6,421 bases of DNA from positions 1-6,421 of the forward strand of contig JACDBP010000221.1 in NCBI GenBank assembly GCA_013694835.1. The letters run 5' to 3'. Source of the DNA: Chloroflexota bacterium. GTDB taxonomy: Bacteria; Chloroflexota; Limnocylindria; Limnocylindrales; CSP1-4. Below, in pieces: positions 1-4,996 of this stretch (the stretch's first letter is position 1; each line of letters starts with the position of its first letter). Under the pieces are notes generated by a model. That model saw nothing but the letters and a program-made list of their open reading frames with translations. It ran no database searches and was not told the origin of the DNA. Made by a program: the position numbers and the translations under genes.

Positions 1-13
1 ATGCTAAGCAAGC

Positions 14-1390
14 ATGCCTGGGCCCGCCATCAGCGGCATCCTCGCCATGGGCGATCACGAGGCAGGCTGTGGAGCTAGCGGCTCCCGCGGGCAGCTGATG
101 GGTATCGAGCCCCTCGAACCACCGACCCGCCTGCGACCGCGGTCCGACACGCCGTCCGGGCCGTCGCCCTCGTTCCCGGCATCGACGCCCTCGCCGGTCA
201 GCGCTGCGGAGGTCGCGCAGGTCCGAAAGCCCGTCGACCGTGCTCGTTTACTTCCGCCCCGCGTCTTCCACGACCCGGACATCCATGCCTGGGAACAGGA
301 AGCGTGGTTCGCTCGATCGTGGCTCTGCGTGGGGCGTGAAGACGATGCGCCGGCTCCCGGCACGTACTTCCTCGCCCGGGTCGCCGGCGAGAGCGTGATG
401 GTCCTTCGCGGCCGCGACGGCGAGCTGTGCGCGTTCCACAACGTCTGTCGCCACCGGGGCTCGACCATCCTCGTCGAGCCGCGCGGATCGCTCGTGCGGA
501 TCCAGTGCCCGTATCACGCCTGGACCTATGACCTCGACGGCACCCTGCGCCGCGCCAAGCACACCGAAGCGCTCTTCGACTTCGACCCTCGCGAGAACGG
601 GCTCGTCCCGGTGCGCCTCGAGCGATGGGCTGGCTTCGTGTTCCTCGACCTGGCCGGCGAGGCGCCAGCACTGCGCGAATCGCTCGTGGACCTGCCGGAC
701 GTGCTCTCGCGTTTCCCGCTGGCGGGGCTGCGGCGCGCGAAGCGGATCGAGTACGAAGTCAGCGCCAACTGGAAGGTGATCGCCGAGAACTACTCGGAGT
801 GCTACCACTGCCCAGGCGTCCACCCCCAGCTCAATCGGCTGACGCCATACGACCAGGGTCGGAACCTGCACTCGAACGGCCCATGGGCCGGCGGCTGGAT
901 GCAGCTCGTGGATGACTCGGAGACGATGTCAGTCGACGGCCACACGCATGGCCGGCCGCCCCTCCAGGGGCTGCCCGTCGAGGATCAGCGCCGCATCCAC
1001 TACTTCGTGGTCTGGCCCAACCTGCTGCTGAGCATCCACCCCGACTACCTGATGACCCACCAGGTCTGGCCCGTGGATGCCGAACACTCGCACGTCATCT
1101 GCGAATGGCATTTCGAGCCCGCGACGATGGCTGCCCCTGACTTCGACCCCTCCGACGCCGTCGAGTTCTGGGATCTCACGAACCGCCAGGACTGGCGTGT
1201 CTGCGAGCTGCAGCAGGAGGGGACACGGTCTCGCGCCTACACGGCAGGCCGGTATTCGGTCATGGAGGATATGGTCCACGCGTTCGATGTGATGGTCGCG
1301 GACCGCTATGCCGGCGACGGCGTCCGATCGATGTTTCCGCCGCGCCACGACAAGTGGCGGGATGCGAGGGGCCGCGACCCTCGCCGTTAG
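14..1390 (+). CDS. Rieske non-heme iron oxygenase, large (alpha) subunit, GbcA/CntA-like
   Basis: This is probably a cytoplasmic oxygenase component that uses O2 and electrons from a separate reductase to hydroxylate or demethylate a small substrate. A Rieske [2Fe-2S] site is visible as C145-x-H147 and C165-x2-H168. The mononuclear iron site follows as E262-x2-H265-x4-H270 (ENYSECYHCPGVH), with D393 the likely carboxylate ligand. A bridging Glu rather than Asp, plus the C-terminal pattern QDWRVCELQQEG, resembles the choline/carnitine/glycine-betaine group more than the aromatic dioxygenases. This is family knowledge, and the substrate cannot be read from the sequence. Family homology begins near residue 79. 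The first 75 or so residues are Pro/Ser-rich and probably disordered or untranslated. ATG at 47 or 98 are alternative starts, and none has a convincing ribosome binding site. No reductase or ferredoxin gene is in the window, so the electron donor lies elsewhere. The family call is firm; the start is not. Confidence 0.93.
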   Translation: MPGPAISGILAMGDHEAGCGASGSRGQLMGIEPLEPPTRLRPRSDTPSGPSPSFPASTPSPVSAAEVAQVRKPVDRARLLPPRVFHDPDIHAWEQEAWFARSWLCVGREDDAPAPGTYFLARVAGESVMVLRGRDGELCAFHNVCRHRGSTILVEPRGSLVRIQCPYHAWTYDLDGTLRRAKHTEALFDFDPRENGLVPVRLERWAGFVFLDLAGEAPALRESLVDLPDVLSRFPLAGLRRAKRIEYEVSANWKVIAENYSECYHCPGVHPQLNRLTPYDQGRNLHSNGPWAGGWMQLVDDSETMSVDGHTHGRPPLQGLPVEDQRRIHYFVVWPNLLLSIHPDYLMTHQVWPVDAEHSHVICEWHFEPATMAAPDFDPSDAVEFWDLTNRQDWRVCELQQEGTRSRAYTAGRYSVMEDMVHAFDVMVADRYAGDGVRSMFPPRHDKWRDARGRDPRR

Positions 1391-1421
1391 CGATCGCTGT
1401 CGGCGGGTCGCGCGCTCCCGG

Positions 1422-1436
1422 GGCCGGATATCGGCC
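1422..1436 (+). terminator. Possible weak hairpin after the oxygenase gene
   Basis: A 5-bp perfect stem (GGCCG/CGGCC) encloses the loop GATAT, 31 bases after the oxygenase stop codon. No T-tract follows, so it is not a canonical intrinsic terminator. It is the only notable structure in the 111-base gap before the PHP gene and could be chance in such GC-rich DNA. Confidence 0.2.
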
Positions 1437-1485
1437 GGGCCGACACGTGACCATCGTGCCAGACGACGCCGGGCCCGACGTGGCC

Positions 1486-1491
1486 TACCAT
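1486..1491 (+). promoter_or_regulatory. Candidate -10 box (TACCAT) for the PHP gene
   Basis: TACCAT fits the TAnnnT -10 pattern and ends 10 bases before the ATG at 1502, so transcription would start within a few bases of the start codon. No Shine-Dalgarno sequence is visible before this ATG, which agrees with leaderless or near-leaderless initiation. No clear -35 box is seen at the usual distance. The same hexamer precedes the glycosyltransferase start at 3803. Confidence 0.4.
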
Positions 1492-1501
1492 CGCACGCAC
1501 G

Positions 1502-2230
1502 ATGACCGACCGAGCAGCACGACCGTCGACCTCGATCACGGTGGACCTGCATTGCCACAGTGATGCCTCCTTTGATTCCAGCGTGCACCCGTTCGCGCTC
1601 GTGGAGCGCGCGGTGCATCGGCGGCTCAGCCACCTGGCGATCACCGACCATGGCACGATCGAAGGCGCGCTCCGAGCACGCGACGCGGGTATCCACTGGG
1701 TCGATGTCATCGTCGGCGAGGAGATGCGCACGACGATGGGCGACGTCATCGGGTTGTTCCTGGAGCGAGCGATCCCGAACGGCCTGGCCCTCGAGGAGAC
1801 GGTTGCCGCCATCCGCGAGCAGGGCGGCATCGTGGGGCTGCCCCATCCGTTCGATCGACATCGACCGTCGGTCGCAGCCCGCCTGGACGAGGACGCGCTG
1901 GAGGTGGTCGCAGGCCTCATCGACTACGTCGAGGTGAGGAACGGCCGCCTCTCCGATCGCACGGCGAGCGTACGGGCACTCGCGTTTGCGGCCACGAACG
2001 GTCTACCCGGCGTCGATGCATCCGATGCCCACACGCTCGTTGAGCTCGGCAGGGTATGGACTCCCTTGCAGGGGGGTGCCAGCTCTGCCGTGGAGCTGCG
2101 GGCCGGCCTGGACCGGCGGGTAGCGGAGACCCGCGAGCTCTACGAGCGCGGCCCGCGTGCCTGGCACGGCCTCCGGCGCGTCAGGACGGCCGTCCGTACC
2201 CTCGGGCGGAGGGCCGGCGCAACCCGCTAG
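1502..2230 (+). CDS. PHP-domain metal-dependent phosphoesterase
   Basis: This is a stand-alone PHP-fold hydrolase of 242 residues, expected to bind two or three divalent metals and cleave a phosphoester. The metal-binding motifs appear in the usual order: H17-x-H19 in DLHCHS, D49-H50 in ITDHGT, E73-E74 in GEE, H115 in GLPHPFD, E144 in VEVRNGR, and D175-x-H177 in SDAHT. The DLHCHS...FDSS opening resembles the TrpH/RNase AM-like and general PHP groups. It does not show the opening typical of CpsB/YwqE tyrosine phosphatases that occur in capsule loci. The Arg-rich C-terminal tail (about 205-242) is not part of the catalytic core. ATG at 1502 sits just before the first conserved strand and next to a candidate -10 box. 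The true substrate (oligonucleotide, nucleotide, phosphoprotein or sugar phosphate) cannot be told from sequence. Genetic linkage to either neighbour is weak. Confidence 0.9.
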   Translation: MTDRAARPSTSITVDLHCHSDASFDSSVHPFALVERAVHRRLSHLAITDHGTIEGALRARDAGIHWVDVIVGEEMRTTMGDVIGLFLERAIPNGLALEETVAAIREQGGIVGLPHPFDRHRPSVAARLDEDALEVVAGLIDYVEVRNGRLSDRTASVRALAFAATNGLPGVDASDAHTLVELGRVWTPLQGGASSAVELRAGLDRRVAETRELYERGPRAWHGLRRVRTAVRTLGRRAGATR

Positions 2231-2280
2231 ACCGGGATCCGACCGACAGCGGCCCCCTTCAACGGGCTCGACGAAGGCAC

Positions 2281-2297
2281 CGCGGCGATCGGCCGCG
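2281..2297 (+). terminator. Possible intrinsic terminator hairpin after the PHP gene
   Basis: A perfect 6-bp GC stem (CGCGGC/GCCGCG) with the 5-base loop GATCG lies 50 bases past the PHP stop codon. The nearest T-run (CTTTTCC near 2320) is about 23 bases beyond the stem, too far for a standard terminator. It may act together with another factor or simply be chance structure. Confidence 0.25.
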
Positions 2298-2336
2298 ACT
2301 TCCGATGCATCACCTTCGCCTTTTCCGGGCGGTACG

Positions 2337-2399
2337 AATCCGAAGTTTGGCAATCGATATATGACGATACGCGTCGCGAAAATCAACATATGTCGGATT
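2337..2399. promoter_or_regulatory. AT-richer patch bounded by an inverted repeat
   Basis: AATCCGA at 2337-2343 is matched exactly in reverse complement by TCGGATT at 2393-2399. Between them are two near-copies of one octamer, ATATGACG (2359-2366) and ATATGTCG (2388-2395), and the palindrome ACATATGT (2386-2393). Base composition falls clearly below the surrounding GC level, as is usual for promoter or protein-binding DNA. No good -35/-10 pair was found here, so this is a candidate regulatory patch only. Confidence 0.3.
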
Positions 2400-2479
2400 G
2401 GTCGCGCGCTTTCCCCTTCTTTCGACCCAGCTGGTGCGTGCACGCAACTCCTTCTTCGCCCAAAATCCTGTCAATGGGC

Positions 2480-2507
2480 TTGTGCATCCGTGGATGTGTA
2501 GTACTTT
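2480..2507 (+). promoter_or_regulatory. Weak candidate promoter for the phosphoglycosyl transferase gene
   Basis: TTGTGC (2480-2485) and TACTTT (2502-2507) are 16 bases apart. The -10 hexamer fits TAnnnT, but the -35 shares only its first three bases with TTGACA. The -10 would lie inside the left half of the repeat element at 2498-2530, so a bound regulator could block or position polymerase. Transcription would then begin near 2514 and give a leader of roughly 255 bases. Confidence 0.22.
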
Positions 2508-2530
2508 GCTCCTAGCGAAGTAGTACCTTG
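2498..2530. repeat. Composite direct and inverted repeat, probable operator or RNA hairpin
   Basis: GTAGTACTTTG (2498-2508) recurs as GTAGTACCTTG (2520-2530), 10 of 11 bases identical, offset by 22 bp or about two DNA turns. The span 2498-2526 is also an inverted repeat: 13-base arms around CCT with one mismatch (G2501 opposite G2523) and one pair that would be G-U in RNA. Such geometry suits a dimeric regulator binding one DNA face. Alternatively it folds as a long stem in a transcript. No T-tract follows, so it is not an ordinary terminator. The regulator is not in the window and is unknown. Confidence 0.5.
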
Positions 2531-2560
2531 AGTCGTTGCCCAGGCGGGAGTCCCGGGCGG

Positions 2561-2681
2561 GTCGGAGATCGCCGACACGCCAGGAAACCGTCAGGGGTGC
2601 AGAGGATCCTGATCGGGACGCGCGAGGGATGCGCGCGTTGAGTTCCGTATGGGACAGGCTGCCTAGTGGGCGCTCCTGTCC
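2561..2681 (+). other. Series of short hairpins in the leader of the phosphoglycosyl transferase gene
   Basis: Three perfect stems lie in line on the sense strand. They are GTCGG/CCGAC (2561-2565 with 2572-2576), ACGCGC/GCGCGT (2618-2623 with 2633-2638), and GGACAGG/CCTGTCC (2652-2658 with 2675-2681). The last contains a nested GCC/GGC hairpin. If transcribed, this would be a structured 5' leader ending about 90 bases before the start codon. It matches no riboswitch class I can recognise with confidence. GC-rich DNA forms such stems readily, so function is not proven. Confidence 0.3.
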
Positions 2682-2753
2682 ATCCAATGTTTGAGCCTGG
2701 ACGTAGACATTGCTGAACCCGATCGTCGGCCGCCGAACTGCGGCTTCGACCCC

Positions 2754-2760
2754 GGAGAGA
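2754..2760 (+). promoter_or_regulatory. Ribosome binding site of the phosphoglycosyl transferase gene
   Basis: GGAGAGA is complementary to the 3' end of 16S rRNA and ends 10 bases before the ATG at 2771, slightly long but acceptable spacing. It is the clearest Shine-Dalgarno sequence among the plus-strand genes and supports the ATG at 2771. Confidence 0.5.
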
Positions 2761-2770
2761 TAGGTCCCTG

Positions 2771-3733
2771 ATGACAGTTGCCGTCAAACGTGCCGTTCCG
2801 CGCCGGCGGAGGCTCTCCGTGGTCCGATCGAGGTCGGTTCGGCCCAGCGGATCGGTCGTTGCAGCAGCTTCCGACGCTGCTGAGGACACCGCGCGGAATG
2901 TCGTGCAGGACTCGCATCTCCGGCTGATCGAGGCACCCGCCTTCGTTGATGCCTCGCGGGAAGATCTGGCGTCAGCGATGAGCCCTCAGGTGCCGCACCT
3001 GACGCTGGTCCGACCCGACATGGGGCTGGATGAGATCATCGCGAATATCGCGATCCCCCATCTGGTCCCCCCTCCCGTGGTCGTGGGAAGCCGGGCGATG
3101 AACGTGTCCCTGGCACTGCTCGTCCTCGTGCTCACGTCACCCCTCATCCTGCTCATCGCGCTGGCCGTCAAGCTGACGTCAGACGGCCCGGTGCTCTACG
3201 TGCAGGAGCGGGTCGGCCTTGACGGGCGCGGCGGCCGCGACCGCCGCCAGGCCAGGTCCAGCGACGGGGATCCGCGTCGCGCGCGCGACCTTGGGGGCAA
3301 GCTGTTCAGGATGTACAAGTTCCGTACCATGCGCATCGACGCAGAGCGGGAGAGCGGTGCGGTCTGGGCAACCGAGGGCGATCCGCGGGTGACCTCCATC
3401 GGCCGGTTCCTGCGGCGTTACCGGCTGGACGAATTGCCCCAGCTGGTGAACGTGCTGCGCGGGGAGATGAACATCGTCGGACCGCGTCCCGAGCGGCCCA
3501 CGATCTTCGCCGATCTGCGGCTGCAGATCCCCGAGTATCACTTCCGTCAGCGCGCCAAGCCCGGGATCACCGGCCTGGCACAGATCAATCACCACTACGA
3601 TCGTTCAGTCGACGACGTACGCATCAAGCTCGGCTACGACCTGGACTACATCGGCCGCCACAGCACCCGAGAAGACCTGCGCATCATGATCCGAACGGTG
3701 CCGGCGGTCATCCTCAAGCGCCGGGGCTGGTGA
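2771..3733 (+). CDS. Polyprenyl-phosphate phosphoglycosyl transferase (bacterial sugar transferase family)
   Basis: This membrane enzyme would transfer a sugar-1-phosphate from a nucleotide sugar to undecaprenyl phosphate, the first committed step of exopolysaccharide or O-antigen repeat synthesis. The catalytic domain begins near residue 108. A hydrophobic re-entrant segment follows (about 111-134) with the Ser-Pro kink at 123-124, then KFRTM (183-187), the catalytic Asp-Glu pair D220-E221 in RLDELPQL, GPRPERP (237-243) and PGITGLAQ (264-271). At 320 residues it is longer than minimal PglC (about 200) but lacks the four-helix and nucleotide-binding-like N-terminal part of WcaJ/WbaP types. 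Instead it has about 105 polar, probably disordered residues. A charged, Arg-rich insertion (about 152-176) sits between VGLDGR and KLFRMYKFRTM. ATG at 2771 has a fair ribosome site. ATG at 3098 could give a PglC-sized product but is less likely. The family call is firm; which sugar it transfers is unknown. Confidence 0.94.
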   Translation: MTVAVKRAVPRRRRLSVVRSRSVRPSGSVVAAASDAAEDTARNVVQDSHLRLIEAPAFVDASREDLASAMSPQVPHLTLVRPDMGLDEIIANIAIPHLVPPPVVVGSRAMNVSLALLVLVLTSPLILLIALAVKLTSDGPVLYVQERVGLDGRGGRDRRQARSSDGDPRRARDLGGKLFRMYKFRTMRIDAERESGAVWATEGDPRVTSIGRFLRRYRLDELPQLVNVLRGEMNIVGPRPERPTIFADLRLQIPEYHFRQRAKPGITGLAQINHHYDRSVDDVRIKLGYDLDYIGRHSTREDLRIMIRTVPAVILKRRGW

Positions 3734-3790
3734 ATCGCAGCCGGTGAACTGAGAGCCTCCCGCTCGACGGCCGCCTGAGTTCCTGCGCCG

Positions 3791-3796
3791 TACCAT
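3791..3796 (+). promoter_or_regulatory. Candidate -10 box (TACCAT) for the glycosyltransferase gene
   Basis: TACCAT ends six bases before the GTG at 3803, so a transcript would begin at or next to the start codon. No Shine-Dalgarno sequence is present. The overlapping ATG at 3795 is out of frame. It is identical to the hexamer before the PHP gene. Despite the short distance from the upstream gene, the glycosyltransferase may therefore have its own leaderless promoter as well as read-through. Confidence 0.4.
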
Positions 3797-3802
3797 GATC
3801 GC

Positions 3803-4996
3803 GTGCCACGCAACCCGAGCGCGAATACGCGGCTCCTATTTGTCACGACCACGCCGGCGATCATCCGGAACTTCCTGATCCCATACGCCGCACACTTTCG
3901 CGGCCTCGGTTGGGAGGTCCACGCTGCAGCTCGCGGAGCGACCAACGAAAAGGCGCTGCAGGGCGCGTTCGATTCGGTCCATGAACTGCCGCTCTCGCGG
4001 TCATTGCGGGATCCGCTGGCCATCGTGCAGGGGTTCAGCTCGCTGCAGGCCCTCGGGCGATCACTGCGACCCGACGTGGTCCACGTCCACTCGCCGATCG
4101 CTGGTCTCGTCACCCGGTTGGCGCTTGGTCGGGGTTCGCTCGCGTCACGGCCTGCCGTCGCCTATACCGCCCACGGGTTCCACGCCCATCCCGGCGGCGG
4201 CAGGATCGCGAACGCGCTGTACTCAACGATGGAAACGGTCGGCGGGCGCTGGTGCGATGCGCTCGTCGTCATCAACGACGAGGACGAGCAGCGGGCGCGC
4301 GCCTGGCGGATGGTGGGCCGCCGGCGACTGATCCGCATGCCGGGCATCGGCATCGATACGGCACATTACGACCCCGCGGCCGTGCCCCCGGGAAGCGCCG
4401 AGGACTTCCGGGCCGCGGCAGGCATCCCCTCCGATGCATCGCTGATCGTGATGATCGCGGAGCTCCACCAGGCGAAACGACCGCTCGATGCCATCGAGGC
4501 GCTCGCGGCCCTGTCTCGAGGCGACGTCCACCTGGCTTTGCTCGGTGACGGACCCCTGGAGGGGGAGATGCGTCGGCTGGTCGCGAGGCACGGCCTCGAG
4601 CCTCGGGTGCATTTCTGCGGGTTCGTGGACGACGTGCGCCCCGCGCTGGCCTCGGCGACGGCCTCGCTGTTGACAAGCGAGCGTGAAGGGCTGCCCCGGG
4701 CACTGATGGAGTCGCTCTCGATGGGCATCCCCGTCGTCTCGACGGCGGCGCGGGGTTGCGCGGAGCTGGTAGGCGAGGCAGGTTTCCTGGTGCCCGTGGG
4801 CGATGTCCGGGCGATCGCTGCCGCCATGGGTCGCATGGACCGCTCGAGTCCAGAGTGGGCCGCGATGTCGGCCGAGGGTCGACCCCGGATGGCTGCTCAT
4901 TACGGACTCGAGCGGCTGCTCGCCCGCCACGAGCGGCTGTACGAGGATCTGTCGCTCAGGAAAGAGCGCGCGGCACCCGCGAGCGACCGCCGTTGA
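3803..4996 (+). CDS. Glycosyltransferase family 4 (GT-B fold)
   Basis: This cytoplasmic, retaining GT-B glycosyltransferase is expected to add a sugar from a nucleotide donor to a lipid-linked intermediate. The N-terminal acceptor half carries LLFVTTTPAIIRNFLIPYA (11-29), DVVHVHSP (91-98) and YTAHGFH (121-127), the last typical of the CapM/EpsD-like GT4 group. The C-terminal donor half has K225 in AELHQAKRP, LALLGDGP (244-251) and the E-x7-E pair E295/E303 in EREGLPRALMESLSMGIPVVST. Length (397) is normal for the family. Translation starts at GTG, the only suitable codon before the first beta strand. It lies 69 bases after the phosphoglycosyl transferase gene on the same strand, so it probably adds the second sugar of the same glycan. 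Its last 41 bases overlap the convergent ligase-like gene. Donor, acceptor and linkage cannot be deduced. Confidence 0.93.
   Translation: MPRNPSANTRLLFVTTTPAIIRNFLIPYAAHFRGLGWEVHAAARGATNEKALQGAFDSVHELPLSRSLRDPLAIVQGFSSLQALGRSLRPDVVHVHSPIAGLVTRLALGRGSLASRPAVAYTAHGFHAHPGGGRIANALYSTMETVGGRWCDALVVINDEDEQRARAWRMVGRRRLIRMPGIGIDTAHYDPAAVPPGSAEDFRAAAGIPSDASLIVMIAELHQAKRPLDAIEALAALSRGDVHLALLGDGPLEGEMRRLVARHGLEPRVHFCGFVDDVRPALASATASLLTSEREGLPRALMESLSMGIPVVSTAARGCAELVGEAGFLVPVGDVRAIAAAMGRMDRSSPEWAAMSAEGRPRMAAHYGLERLLARHERLYEDLSLRKERAAPASDRR
4956..4996. other. 41-bp tail-to-tail coding overlap
   Basis: The glycosyltransferase stop (TGA, 4994-4996, plus strand) and the ligase-like stop (TGA on the minus strand, 4956-4958) cross each other. 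The overlap encodes polar, Arg-rich tails in both proteins, outside their conserved domains. There is no room for a terminator between the genes, so transcripts from both sides must end inside the opposing gene. Confidence 0.85.

Larger units (their letters stand above)
2231..2770. other. 540-base gene-free region with AT-richer patch and structured leader
   Basis: No convincing coding frame crosses this region on either strand; the open frames here lack recognisable domains and have shadow-like composition. From left to right it holds the possible terminator at 2281-2297, a patch of lower GC (about 2334-2400), the repeat element at 2498-2530, and several short hairpins up to a GGAGAGA sequence just before the ATG at 2771. 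It most likely holds the end of the PHP transcript and the promoter and 5' leader of the phosphoglycosyl transferase gene. Confidence 0.7.

Noticed and set aside
929..1861. Minus-strand open frame of 310 codons across the oxygenase and PHP genes
   Set aside because: It spans two genes with conserved motifs on the other strand and shows no domain of its own, as expected for shadow frames in GC-rich DNA.
1502..2230. PHP protein as a CpsB/YwqE-type tyrosine phosphatase controlling polysaccharide synthesis
   Set aside because: The opening motif resembles TrpH/RNase AM-like proteins, no tyrosine kinase or chain-length gene is in the window, and a 540-base gap separates it from the glycan genes.
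2157..2501. Open frame of 114 codons on the plus strand through the gene-free gap
   Set aside because: Its first part is a shifted frame of the PHP gene, composition is Pro/Ser/Arg-rich, and no domain or ribosome site is seen.
2574..2675. Faint resemblance to a c-di-GMP-I (GEMM) riboswitch: CACGCCAGGAAACC, then GGGACGC, with UAUGG and CCUAG further on
   Set aside because: The spacing and the conserved GCAAACC and GGGACGCAAAGCC cores are not matched, and UAUGG overlaps another stem. Without a covariance search (Rfam RF01051) the resemblance is too weak to call.
3746..3782. Inverted repeat GAACT/AGTTC between the phosphoglycosyl transferase and glycosyltransferase genes
   Set aside because: The arms are only five perfect bases with a loop of 27, and no T-tract follows. 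It is not convincing as a terminator.
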